Below are positions 35,291-47,800 of a DNA stretch of 64,000 nucleotides, piece after piece. The position numbers and the translations under genes are program-made. The number at the start of each line of letters is the position of its first letter. Position 1 is the stretch's first letter. The DNA comes from Isoetes taiwanensis. Taxonomy: Eukaryota > Streptophyta > Lycopodiopsida > Isoetales > Isoetaceae. The stretch covers positions 873,968 to 937,967 of the forward strand of contig JAJEKV010000087.1 of NCBI GenBank assembly GCA_021234155.1. Reading direction: 5' to 3'. The notes beneath the pieces are model-generated. The model was not told the origin of the DNA. It ran no database searches and was given only the letters and a program-made list of their open reading frames with translations.

Positions 35291-35304
35291 TAAAATAGCG
35301 AGCA

Positions 35305-36060
35305 ACCAACCGCCATCCTCAACGCCCATGGCATTCACTAAATAATGAAAATTATTGATAACCTATAAAAGTGAGGGAGTTGATATGATCTATGGGGTAT
35401 GGGATAAAGCCTCGTAGAGGTTGTTGCATGATAGGATATAAATCTCACGGCCATTATGGGGGAAGCATCCTCCCCTTACACCAGAGGTTGCATTTATGTT
35501 GATATTCAAATCTTGCACTTGGAAAAATGACATAATCAACATAGTACCATCTCCCTTTTTACTACCTTGTTAGCATGTAATACCTTTTAGATTGTGGCCA
35601 TTGCTCTAATCCATTACAAATTACCATCTTGAAAACTTCACACAATTGAATGAGTTCCTTTCAAATGTTTGAAATAGATTTTTTAGCATCAAGCGATAAC
35701 TTGATCGAACTTGTATCACTAGCGCATATCCATGTAGAGGTTCATACGTTCTCAAATATAAGCTAAGTAACTTGCATTACTTGGCCCGATTGCAAGCATT
35801 ATGTTTGATTCAGCAATATCATCATAAAGATCATTGTTTATACCATATTCATCATAGAAAGGTGACGATGTAGCTGGAAAATAGCATGTAATAAAATCAT
35901 TTGTGCACACTGAAAAAATTGCGTGAAATACATAAATTGATCCAGTTGGAGGCATTTTGTTGACCTCTCTTTCATTGTCTAATGGCTCAAAGTCATGCGC
36001 TCCCAGTTCCGATTAGTTCTTGGAGTTTGTGATCCCACATGTAGCAACTATACCTATTAG
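35305..36060 (-). repeat. Dispersed repeat P, right copy
   Basis: Inverse match to 21010-21480, with an extra 250 bases (about 35440-35690) not in the left copy. The minus strand has an open frame 35752-35955 reading ITCYFPATSSPFYDEYGINN and DLYDDIAESN; the matching left segment encodes a close variant. Further short minus-strand pieces (LRGFIPYPIDHI, FHYLVNAMGVECGKVARYFK) are readable nearby. The family is not recognised. Confidence 0.7.
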
Positions 36061-36084
36061 TTTTATGAAGTACAATATATGGAG

Positions 36085-36345
36085 CAAGGGCATCCTTAAA
36101 ATAGCGAGCAACTTTGCCACACTCAACGCCCATGGCATTCACTAAATAATGAAAATTATTGATAGTCTGTAAAGTGAGGGAGCTGATATGGTCTATGGGG
36201 TATGGGATAAAGCCTCGTAGAGGTTGGGGCTCATGAAGGATCAGCCATTTTGGTGTGTTGGTTATAACTAGAGGTGCTAGTGTTGATACGATCTATGGGG
36301 TATGTGATAAAATCTCGTAGAGGTTGGGGCTCATGAAGGATCCGC
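36085..36345. repeat. Tandem partial copies of the end of repeat P
   Basis: The segment 'gggcatccttaaaatagcgagcaac...aaagcctcgtagaggttg' at 35283-35430 recurs at 36086-36228, and its last part (gatctatggggtatg...ggctcatgaaggatc) recurs a third time at 36288-36342, with 'cttttggtgtgttggttat(a/c)actagaggtgctagtg' after the second and third. Confidence 0.8.
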
Positions 36346-38297
36346 CCTTTTGGTGTGTTGGTTATCACTAGAGGTGCTAGTGTTTAACATGAGCGTTTTG
36401 GCAGAATGATCTCATATTTCCATGAGAAAAAGGATATCCATATCTTATACAATTGGTTTCAAGCCGCACCAGGGAAAATCTAAGACACCAATAGAAGGCA
36501 CATTTTCAAGGAAGGTATATTTAAATATGAGCATTATGAGCTAAAGAGTTTTGGCGGCAGCGGCATCGCCGAAGAGCATGTGTGCTATTAGCAACATCAG
36601 AAGAGAAAGGGGCTAGAGCATGAGAAGATGTGGTGGGTGCAAAAGATGGAGCATCACAATGCACATTTGCAGCTTAGGAATGTGCATGTGAGATGGAGGA
36701 TGGACTCGAGCAACACTGGAATGAGTTGTCGTAGCATGATGAAATGTATCAACAAATGTTGCATGTGGTGGTGTAAAGATATGTAGTTTTCCATGGACCG
36801 ATGCATCCTTACTACCATATTTATAAAATCCCGAACCATTCTCAATCGTCATCCAAAATTCATAGGTAAGTTTTACATGATCCTATTTTAAAACAAAAGA
36901 TTGAAGTTGCATATGAACATATCATACTATCCATAAACAAATGGTCAATATAGATAGGCACATGAAAAACATGAACTTTGAATAAGATGTTATACTAGGG
37001 CTCACGATTGCAATTAAGAAGGGCTGAAATTTGGGTTATGAGCTAGAGCGCCCAACAACTTGAGTTGTCACAATATGTTTCTTGTTCATTTTCTTAGATA
37101 CATTGTACATAATAAAGGAATCTTTTAAAAGATGCCATCTTCTTGAGCTCAAGGATGGGGGGAGCTCCTCCACGAGTCCGAGAAGGTATTGCTAACTCAT
37201 AAAGCATCAATATAAGGGACGACTTTTTTAAAAGGAGTACATGATCAAGGAAAATATACAAGTAAATATGAAGCAACCTAGACAAAAAGTAACGGACTGA
37301 AGAAGGATTTTCCTTCCTTCAAGCTTCCTAAATCGAGCATGTGTTTGTGAACGGCATAAAGCTTTGATACCTAAAGTACTTTTAACGATAATCATTCTTT
37401 GTGCTTATATTCCGTTGGGTGGACATAGCTTGTTCAATAGTATTAGTTAACTTCTCGAATGCCAAAGATAATGCCCATTTTATTTAGAAGAGGAAAATAT
37501 AACACGGGGTCTTCGGCATGGTATCAATAGAATAGATTCTTGGGCAAAGTCAAGTCCCAAACCACACATAACAAAAAGCTGCTCCCATAAAAGTTGGACA
37601 TACATAAGCTGCCACCTTAAAGAGAAGCATTTCATACTGATAGCTTGCATGTCCTGAAACTTTGTTCACTTACTAAGTTCCTTTCATCTTGTTCAGATTT
37701 CATAGCTTAAGTATGGAGGGTTCTTGTTCTATATCAGAAAGTCGAATCTTTAGTTGTTCTCTGGTCTTCTTCAAGAGTTTAAGATTTGAACTATGTCCCC
37801 TCCCCCTCCATGTGGTTTTGTGGCTAGTCATTTGGATTAGAAATTAGGAGGTCTTGTATTCAAGCCTTTTTGGGGACATTTAGGGGACCGTCATTTATCC
37901 CTATGGGATGCTATCATGTCGTATGGCGTGGAAAGTGCTATCTATCTATTTGCATTAAAGATTGCTCTTATAGGATAGTAAATCCCTGGCCTAAGATAGT
38001 AGATACATTATGGCACACATGTGATCTCAAAATTTCTCTAGGATAGTAAATCACTGGCCTAAGATAATAGATGCATTATGAGTAGTATGCTCTATGTTAA
38101 GCCCACATGTGATCACAATATTTCTCCTTGGAGAATAAAGCACGTCAAAACATTACATTTGGCTTATCTCGGCCAGTATGAGGAATCTTGGCTAGGGGGA
38201 GGGGCGTAGTTGAGCTATATGCTGATCTAAGCTGTCCTTGAATGCCATTTATGGACCAGGGTTGGAGTGCAATGTTGTGATGCTGCGGCGGGATATG
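36346..38297. other. Intergenic with a short tandem duplication
   Basis: No gene recognised. A segment of 69 bp is duplicated (37972-38040 and 38041-38125, sharing 'aggatagtaaatc' and 'ctggcctaagata'). Minus-strand frames at 36613-36852 and 37094-37285 have no motif. Possible remains of retroelement interior follow repeat P. Confidence 0.4.
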
Positions 38298-38600
38298 TAA
38301 GTGGTGATTCCATCTCCGCGGAATCGGGCGTTAAAACGATTCCATCCGGCGGAATAACGCTCTCGCCCGGAATAAATAATACGGTTGTGATTCCGTCTCG
38401 GTGGAATACATGAGCGGTGATTCCATCTCGAAGGATAAATAGCCATCGGCGGAATAGCAAAGTTGTGATTCATATGGGAAGGTATAAATGACACAAAGCG
38501 ACCACGTGGACATCACGGATAACGGGGGCTCACATGGAATAGCGGGATCTCCTACCGGTGATTCCGCGGGATGGAATTTTTTGCGATGGAATCACAATAA
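38298..38600. repeat. Cluster of GATTCC/GGAAT hairpins
   Basis: GATTCC (or a near match) starts at 38306, 38338, 38389, 38419, 38467 and 38560, each usually followed 6-9 bases later by GGAAT or GGATA, giving repeated short stems such as GATTCC-atctccgc-GGAATC. A further GGAATCAC follows near 38588. The flanks are rich in CGG and CGC. It resembles the subterminal repeats of a DNA transposon or a fold-back element, but no clear ends were found. Confidence 0.6.
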
Positions 38601-39435
38601 CCCGGGGTAAAAATATTTTGTTCACGCAACTCATATGAAGAATTTGGTGAAACGCAGGTCCTAATTGGGTGATGATTGGTTGTTCCATGAGTCTTTATAT
38701 GGCCAATGAGCCGTATTTTGAAAGGAGATATATACGAGACTTTGTTCAAATAGAACCCTCTTTCAGAGGGTATCCTAAACCTATTGGGCTTGCAACAATC
38801 TTTTATGGAGGGAAAAATAACAGGAGATGTATCGGCTAATGAACATGCAAAAAAGGAATGGAAGCTGTCCTAACTGACTTAAATAAGATACATTTGACTT
38901 AAACAAGATACACTTGTAGAGATAAAATGAAACTGAAAGTGCAAAGACATTAGCTGTAAATCTATGACAACATATATATTGATACTTTTATGGCATCTGA
39001 TGACACCCCAATCCTTTGCAAGCAAAATTGAATGCCAGTGAAATTTAAAACTTTCGCAATAATAAGATCAAATTCAATATATTTAAACAAATCCCATTGC
39101 ATCACATGTTCCCATTTGCAAACTTCTGCAGTCTTCCATGAACATCATCAAGCATGATATATATAGGGAATTATATTTGACCTTTTTTTATCAAAACTAA
39201 GGCTTTTGATATGGTAGGATTCGGCCAAAGTACCATGTGGTATAAGATATTGTCATAACTCAGAATCAAAAGCATGAATATGTAGTAATATGTATGTTAT
39301 AACATCGATAGTGTCCTTATGTAGTAGATGTCTAGAGTAGCAAAGAAGCCCTTAAAGAGGTCATCCTTCATCTTGTTCGTATCCAAATTGCTATGCCATT
39401 GTTGGCTCTTTGACTTAAACATTCCTATTTTTGAA
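38601..39435. other. No recognisable feature
   Basis: AT-rich stretch with no open frame of note and no repeat relation found. Confidence 0.5.
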
Positions 39436-39504
39436 CTATATTTCACATTGGTAAAAATTATATGTCATTAGTGCATTAGACGAGCTTAATTCATGAGATT
39501 GCAA

Positions 39505-39864
39505 ACCTGCTTCGGAGAATTCAAGATCGACTAATTTTCTGATAAATCCAGAGTCTAAAGGTGCTCGGGACAAAGAAGCTGCATGCAAAAGTTTTTGGAC
39601 AACAGAACTGGCCTGTCTGCACCCAGATTTGTTTGAAGCCGAGAAAAACATGAACTCTAATAGCCACTGAGAAAAAGGAATCAGGACATCCCAAGGATTT
39701 CCAGTCAGAGCTCGGTTTTTGTTAAGGCTAGAGAGATATTTTTTCAAGGATTCAAATATCCCACAGGAATGCCTTGCAGAAGGCAGCAATGGAGGATCAT
39801 AAAAAGGAATGAGAGGGCACACTGCAACATACTTACCTGGGCGGGGTCTATCGGTGATCAGCAA
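39505..39864 (-). other. Candidate exon of an unidentified protein
   Basis: The minus-strand frame gives coherent, protein-like sequence: PRPGKYVAVCPLIPFYDPPL, IFESLKKYLSSLNKNRALTG, WDVLIPFSQWLLEFMFFSAS and APLDSGFIRKLVDLEFSEA. Immediately after SEA the sequence reads GAAGCAG/GTTTGCA, a plausible splice donor. The texture suggests an alpha-helical repeat protein, but I do not recognise it. The next exon upstream might be the segment at 40430-40852 on the same strand. Confidence 0.4.
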
Positions 39865-40429
39865 GGCCGATTGCCTAGGATGGTTTTCACCATTGCACTA
39901 AGGTGTGGATTGTTCTAGCATCTCCTCAAGGGGAGAGTGCACGTCATAATTTGTGGCAGTGGGGGCTCGCGTTCGCGCGGCCCCCTTCAATCTAATCTAA
40001 TTAGTAAGTATTCTAATTTCTGTATATTGGATCTAATTTTGTAAGCTAGATTAATAGTGATATCTGTCTGTAATTACATGTCGACCTCATTTGATCAGGC
40101 ATTGCTCTGCGTAAGCACACAATCGTTTTCATTTAGCATGTAAGTGGGTTAACGTGCACATTGTCCAGAGTTGCCATTAGAAACATTTTCTGTATTCTAG
40201 TTTCTGTATACCGGATCTAATTTTGTAAGCTAGGTTAAGAGTGATATCTGGCTGTGATTCCATGGACCACATTTGAAATAGGCATTGCTCTGCATATGTG
40301 CACAATCTGGAAGCCAAATCACATTGTGGAGGGATGAGAAACGTTTTCTGTAGTTAATAGGAAATAAATGACAACCATTCATCTTCACTTCCAAGTCTAT
40401 ATTGTACGAAGCTTGGTCAGAAAGGCTGC

Positions 40430-40852
40430 TCAAACTAGCTTTGAAGCTTGTGCAACTGGCCATAAATTTGTCAAAATAGACAAGTGATGGGAAACCAAAA
40501 TTAACATTTCCTGTTCACGTCCCAATACAGTTACTTTATGCACGAGAGCAGCTGGATAAGATGCCTTTTCCATGTTTTTGCCATTAACATGCCTCTCCAT
40601 GACCAACCCCTTATGTTGGTGTTTGGTTGTTGCTTGGATAGATGAGGGAACTATTCTGCTCTGCACAGAAAAAATGTGGTAGAATTTGGATTGGATAAGC
40701 TTAAATGGCAGGTGGATTTCATAGTTATAAAGCTCATACATATAATAGTTGATCCCCTTTGTAAATGGACAAAGATCAATTCCGCCATATGAGATTCGGC
40801 TACTCAACACTCCAGGAATGTATGCCACATATTGCAGAACAACATCAGTCAT
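40430..40852 (-). other. Candidate exon(s) of an unidentified protein
   Basis: A 140-codon minus-strand frame with DVVLQYVAYIPGVLSSRISY and KGINYYMYELYNYEIHLPFK, then an internal TTTTTTCTGTGCAG/AGCAG that could be a splice acceptor, and LVMERHVNGKNMEKASYPAA with HHLSILTNLWPVAQAS. It may be one or two exons of the same minus-strand gene as 39505-39864, or a decayed gene. No domain is recognised. Confidence 0.3.
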
Positions 40853-40925
40853 GGCACGGCATACGTCCTTCTGATTTCTTTGCCGACTTTGAAGTATACA
40901 GGAATTTTAATGTACTTGACATTCC

Positions 40926-41010
40926 TGAGATGGAAACAGCGTCATTCGTGAGATGGAAACAGTGCGACACGCTGCGAGATGGAAACAGTGCGACACGCTG
41001 TTTCCGTCTA
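40926..41010. repeat. Triplicate GAGATGGAAACAG with terminal hairpin
   Basis: Three copies of GAGATGGAAACAG stand at about 31-33 base spacing, followed by 'tgcgacacgctg'. The last copy pairs with the adjacent CTGTTTC to form a GAAACAG/CTGTTTC stem with a 9-base loop. Confidence 0.7.
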
Positions 41011-41039
41011 GAGTATAAGCACTTTGTCAATCAAGGATA

Positions 41040-42080
41040 GTAGATCTTCTAATCTATATCTACATTCTAATTGCAGTAGAAAAAGTGCCCAAGACAAAGT
41101 GCTCAGCGTTTCATATGCAATATTGGTTCTAGTGGATTTAAGTGAAGAACATCTAAAGGAAAAGAATGCTTCATATGCAATTTGGGTTCGTGTTTATTTA
41201 TGGACCTTGTTAAGTTGGAAATTGGGAATGTAATAATGATGTTTTTACCATATAGGTTATTCCAAACGTTTTATTAAGAAGTGTCTCTTCATGCATGATG
41301 TTAACGTTTAGGACCTACATTTGAGGTTGAATATGGTTTAACATACCAACATGCAACATTATCTGAAGTAATTTACTTTAAAATAGTGAACCGGGCATGT
41401 ATGTAAGACCGGGCATTTGCAAAAGAATTGTCTCAATCATAATAGACAATTTAAAGCTTTTTTGTCAACTGTTTTATGAATGGATGAAGTATGGAAGATA
41501 GAAAGTTCTATTTGCATAAATAGGCACCACACTCTGCAACAAAGCAACACTTTATACTGAATACTACAATCCGCAACCAAACAACAATGTATTGAGACAA
41601 TATATGGGCTGTAACAATGATGTTGGTTTGACAAAAGAAAGGCAAGCTTTTTATGTAAATCCTGGCCTGTAAACGTCATACATCACTCTATAACATGCAT
41701 ACATCACTCTATAATATGCATGGATTCTTTTTCACTTGCAATGTAGAGCATATCTTAAAAGTGAAAACAATCCTGAGGCCCAAGTCAGACTGTTTTGTAC
41801 ACTTTTCAGGTCGTTTGGTTTTGGTACTGCTTAGAAGAAATAGCAGCACCATTGATAACGGCCTTACCAAGGTATTTCATATATACAAATGGAAGAGGGT
41901 GAAGGCACAGGTTCTTCAATCTTTGCTTCCTCTTCACTATTCTTTATATGCTCTTCTCTGATTTGGCATATTGATAGAATTACATGTTATGTCCAATTTC
42001 TGTCTTAGTACAGAAGCAAAGATTATTGTCTCATAGGAACAATTCAAACTATTGAGGACCATTTTAGAAGCATAAACGTT
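41040..42080. other. No recognisable gene
   Basis: Short open frames on both strands (41437-41679 minus, 41695-41961 plus) have no recognised motif. No repeats found. Confidence 0.4.
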
Positions 42081-42650
42081 TATCAGGTTCACTTGTACAT
42101 CCATTTGTTTACCAAAATTGAAGACATGTGCTGTTGTGTGGCAGAAATATGGTCCAGCCAATTTTTTTCATTGCAAGTGCAAAGCATTTGCCAAGAATAA
42201 TAATATTCGTCTGCCATCAATCGTTCTTTTAGATACTTCTAATGCCCCTTCAAAATTGCAGTGAACAGGAAGTAACAGTTGCAACCTGTATATATCAGGT
42301 TGGCTTGTACATCCATGCGTTTACCAAAATTGAAGACATGAGCTGTTGTGTGGCAGAAATATGGTGCAGCCAATTTTTTTCATTGCAAGTGCAAGGCATC
42401 TGCCAAGAATAGTAATATTCCTTTGCCATCAATCGCTCTACAAGCCAACCTGTATATATCAGGTTGGCTTGTATATCCACGTGTTTACCAAAATTGAAGA
42501 TATGTGCTGTCGCAGCAATATGGTCCAGCCAAATTTTTTTAACAAGTGCAAGACATTTGCCAGGAATAGTAATATTCCTCTGCCATCAATCGTTCTTCTA
42601 GTTACTTCTAATTGTCCTTTCAAAATTGCAGTGCACAGGGATTTTCACAA
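42081..42650. repeat. Three imperfect tandem repeats
   Basis: Units start at 42081, 42293 and 42457 with 'tatcaggtt(c/g)(a/g)cttgta(c/t)atcca', and share 'gtttaccaaaattgaaga', 'atatggt(c/g)cagcca' and 'ctgccatcaatcg'. Between units two and three, CCAACCTG-TATATAT-CAGGTTGG forms a palindrome. Confidence 0.8.
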
Positions 42651-44845
42651 TATTATAAGGATTCGCCAAAAATCCCAATATGCATGACATTCTCTCATGG
42701 GCATGATGACGAAATTACCTGCCAAAAAAATCTAGAGAGCAGCAGTCATTCTGAGGCTCTATGTCATGATGGAAAACGCCAAATTCATAATCGACCCATC
42801 TGAAGTGTTGTAAACCAGAGAACTGTCAGAATGAGTGGTCATTTTTCAAATTTATAGGAGAAAGCACCATAAACAACAGTACCCAGACAAATCTACTTCA
42901 ACAAAAGTTGACATATCTATTAAAACAGTGTCACTGTTTTGATTCCAAAAGCTGTAACATTTGAATTCATTCAACTGCTAAATAACATACGAAACAAATT
43001 AATAACCATGTGCCAATGAGAAAAATTATCATTTATCTTTAACTTGTCAAGCTTGGGCATTTTTATAAATGTTGTAGTGCATTGTATAGCTTAACTGTAG
43101 TATTGACAATTGCTTATGATACAAAATGGTCATGCCCTCAAAGCCTTACAATGACTCTGATATTGGTTCCTCAAGATAAAAGAGCAAAGTCTAGAAAAAA
43201 CAGTGGTCCATCATTGCAGATCTGGCTTCCGTACTTAATGAACAACCCACAAATTTACCGAGGCATATTTTCCGGATCCAACAATTTTGCAGGTTTTCTG
43301 CCCAGTCATAAAATAACAATGAGGCTTTAAGAATGCTGCAATCACTCTGGCACAAGTTTAAATTAGTTGCATTCTAAAAGTTTAGTTAGAAAACGCTGCT
43401 AGAAGAAGGTGGGAGGAAGAGATAAACCAAGATCTACTCTCATTTCCAGAAATGTTGAAACATTTCAAAAAGGCTTTGTTGTTTGCCATGGGATTGGCTG
43501 AAGGACCTTGCTATCTATCATGAGTTGGGCTTGGACATTGGGTTAGACACCTGATACCCTAGGAATTCTGGGATTACAGTTTCTAATTAGAGGCAGTGCT
43601 AGAGTTAGAAAGCTATAAATGCAGGGACTTTAGTGAGTCATTTTAGAGTCATTACGGCAAATTGATGACCAAATAAGAAGTTTCCCATCACAATAAGTCA
43701 AATATCAATAAGGCATGCTATCTTAAAACAGTCTCAAGATTTGGCTGTCTAAAAATCCTATGGTGCATCCACTTCTAATCACATGGATTCTCTAATGGAA
43801 AAATCCTTCCAATTCAAGCCTGCCTTTTTAGAAGTATGATCTGCACATCTCTTGCAGTAGGTCATTTGTGATGCACTTAGTCTGTAAATGTGTCAGATAG
43901 ACAGCATCTAATAATAAATTAAATGTACTTCTAATCACATTTCTCTAATGGAAAAATCTTTTCAATTCTAGCCTGCCTTTCTATAAGTATGATCTTCACA
44001 TCTCTTGCAGCAGGTCATTTGTGATGCACTTAATCTGTAAATGTGCAAAGAAAAAACGCACCACAGTGTGGTTTCCTTAAAGAACCCAAAGTGGCTGCAA
44101 CAGCAAATGGGTCAGGAAATACAAAATAAGGATAGGATGCTTGTAATCATGTTTGTAATTTAGTGAAACATGTTTTTCACTTCTCTATCTAATTTGCAAG
44201 ACCTGTTTGTCATCTGTTTCATGCTATAGAGGATGCCAATCTTGATATAAAGGCTAAATGTAAGAGCTCTAAGGCAGCATGGCAAATCTTCAAATACTCT
44301 TCAATGGCCATCTGACGGTTTTCCATTTATCATCTGGATTGTTAGGACGTTCGACTAAATCAATGGGGGCAAGTTCAACAACAATGCTGCCATTGATTCT
44401 TTTATAACCATAAAAATAGGCTCACCCTGTGGTTACGGACATGAAAACTCAAGTAGCATAGAGGAAATTCATACCTCAAACAAAGATCGACCAGGTGGGC
44501 GTCGACAACCTGAAATTACTGCGAATAGCATTATGACCTTGACATACTCGCCTATTCATTCATCAAGTAATGGGCTCGATCTGCTAAGAATAAACCTGAT
44601 GCCCATACATAACTGCAAGGGAAATGAGAGATGGGGAGTCTGCGCTGCTTCAAAGTAGCTTGCATTCCAACCAATCATAGGTGGCGCACTGCTTCAACTT
44701 GTGACTTAAACATAATCAACGGCTCCAACTGAAAGATATACAAACATTAATATCCTACGGAAGTTGGTGACAAATATCATCTTATTTTTCCTTTCGTGTT
44801 ATGTGAGGTGCAGAAACTCATCCATTACATGGCGATTGAGCCTTA
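42651..44845. other. Region downstream of the MutS2-like gene, with a tandem duplication
   Basis: No coding region recognised. A segment is duplicated with period about 156 bp (43771-43895 and 43927-44046; shared 'acttctaatcacat', 'gcctgccttt', 'acatctcttgcag', 'ggtcatttgtgatgcactta'). The first few hundred bases below 44846 would hold the 3' untranslated region of the minus-strand gene. Confidence 0.5.
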
Positions 44846-47800
44846 TTATTTTAAATAAACTATTGTGCATCCATCATTTGAAAAACTTTCTTTCTCGAAC
44901 TTGGCTACACGAGGATGCCTCTCTAAGGTAGAACGAACGGCCTTTTTTACAGCACCAGAGCCAATCCCATGAATCACAAATATTACAGAGCCTGATCTTC
45001 TGGTCTCTAATTGTACGCTCAAATCTTGTAATGCATCCTCAACTCGCAGGCCCCTCAAATCGACAGTGTTCTTTTGATGTCTGAACTGCTGAATCAAAAC
45101 TTATGCTTGTGGATCCTGTTCCATCAGTCTGCCTTTCAGCAAATTGGATACCCATCTTGACCTGGCAAAATATCAAATGTCCATAAACTGAATAAAACAT
45201 TTAAGTTAGACAAATGAAGATTCAGTACCTTCTTTTGTTTGGCTTGAGGATCAGGAATCACATCTGGCATCAAGAGGACTTCACGGGGTCCTCACACGCA
45301 GTTTCAACCTACCAATTTGCACCAGCAGATACCGCTCTCACTCTCTGGAAGTATCTGATACAACTGCTGGTTTCTCCCCTAGACTTCTTACAATCACTTT
45401 CTCCCCTACTTTGGGAGGACGTTTTGCCGCAGTTTCTGCCGCTATTACAAATTTTCCAGGTGCGTACTCACTCATTATATCCTTAATGGCAACTTGCGCA
45501 TCATGAGCCGAGAATAATGGAATATCAGAAGTAGTATTTAATGACCTTTGAAACTTCGAAATGACCTCCTCAATCCTAGATTTTACCTCAGCAATCTCAG
45601 TTTTGATGCTTCAACCTGTTGTAGTTTCAAAGCTGATTTTCGCTTTCCTAGATTTTCAGACTCAATCATTAACTGGAATAAAAATTTTTGTTAGGATGGA
45701 AAGCTAGAAAATAGAAGTAGAAATATCTCCTTTGAAGCATATTACTAACCTCTCTATGAAGTTTCTTAACATCAGAGAGAAACTGTGTGGCAGCCATTGC
45801 ATGAGCTTTTTCTGTATCTCGTTGTCTCTTAAGTTGTTCCATCAATTCAACTTGACGTGATTCAAGGGCATCTGGGCTTAGTTTTGTCAACCATTCTTGT
45901 GCACGTTTTAACACTTTAGAATCCAATCCTAGAGATTTGGCTATGTTTAATGCATTTGACTGTCCTGGTATTCCCCATAAGATCACGATAAGTTGGACGA
46001 AGTGTCTCCATATCAAATTCGAGAGAGCATTTTCAACGCAACTGTCTTGGGACTTGAGTGTTTTCAAGTAAGAGCTATGTGTAAGATATACAGACTTTGA
46101 AAGCCACTTTAGTATAGCTGCTGCTAAAGCATAACCTTCAAGGATCTGTCCCTTCCCCAATTTTATCTATAAGAACCAGTGACTGAGTTGGCGCTTGCTT
46201 GTAACACTCTAGAGAGGCGCTTAATATGACCGCTGAAAGTCGATAAATTCTGTTCTAGTGACTGTAAAAATCGAACCCACAATCAATAAACAACATCTTT
46301 AACACGAGATAAAGACAATGATGCAACTTGCAGCGACATTTCTAATTTATGCACTTTAATGCACAACATCATAAAATGAAATAGAAACAACTATGAGAAT
46401 AGCTGAGAATCACCAATGTCGGCAAAGACATGATCAAACCAAGGAAGTTTTGGATAACCAGTGACAGGAAGGAAAAGCCATGCTTTTGCCATGATAACAG
46501 CTATTCCTAAGGTCTTCATTGTTATTGTTTTCCCACCAGTATTTAGGCCTGAGATTACGACCACTTTTACTCCTGACTTTACCTTAATATTTACTGGAAC
46601 AGGAAGATCACCTGCATGTCCTTTTGTAGAATCCAAAAGCGCTGGCCCAAGAAGCAAAGGATGATGAACGTTCTCAAGATCAACCAAAAACTCTGGCGCA
46701 ATATTATGGCTTTGGCTTTCTGATATGCTTGTTAAAGCAGCGGCTGAACTGCTCCTAGCCAATTTGCATGAGCAGCCCGTGCACAAGCCAGGTCCAAAAG
46801 CATGATTCCATTTGACAATTCAAAAATACTTTCTGCTTCTTGAGCAACTCTCATAGACAGCCTTTCCAGCACTGCTAACTCTGCAGCTTTCTCCATTCCT
46901 TCCAATTTAGTTTCAAGGTTGTTCAATTCGATGGCCTCCTCTGGCTCCATAAAGATGTTGCTCCAGTGTTACTCATGTCCAAGACCACTCCTCCAGGCAG
47001 CAAGGACTTATAAGATGTCCTCACTGCTATGCAGATTCTTGCTCTTCTTCTTGTAATAACAACACTATCTATTCCCCCAGCTTCTACAACTTTGTTTGCT
47101 GTATTCTTCATCAGGGACTCTAAGGTTACCATGTTATCGCGTCTTCGCCTTCTAATGTCTGCCAGCATAGTGCTGGCTTTATCAAGATCACTTCCAAGGT
47201 GCAATCCAGGCAATTCTCTAATTCCTCTGCTAAGCTGGAACACAAATCCAAATTCCTCATAATGGACTGAAGTGGAGATAAATTCTCAAACTCTGCAGCA
47301 TTTTCATTTCCATTGTCATCGTTCTTGAAGAGCTGATTGTGGAGACTTTCTGCACAGCCCAGCATGCTTTTTAGAAGACAAAGATCTCCTATATTACATC
47401 CTTCCCCCAACATCACGTCATTCACTAGCTTCCTGACATCTTTAGCACCTGAAAAATCCAGAGGTTTTGCAAGGTTATATGCAGAAGTTGTCTCTGCCAG
47501 CAGTTTTGGCTTTCCACAATGGTTGCGCCTATTGGGGAGTCTTGCTTCTTTGGCAGCCAAGAGTCCAAGTGAGGTTTTGCAAAATGGTGCAATTTGGGCA
47601 CATACAAGAGGCCATTCCAGAATCTTCATACTTTCTGCTACTATACCTTGGTTACGAACTTCACCATCAAATTCATCTGCTCTCCATAGCCATTTTTCCT
47701 CAAAGGCATCTTTATCCCCAGTCAAAAAAAATCCTAACAGCAGATTGACTCCAAGTTTGATCATTGACTGGGTATATGGCACCAGAATAATCAGAGAAGA

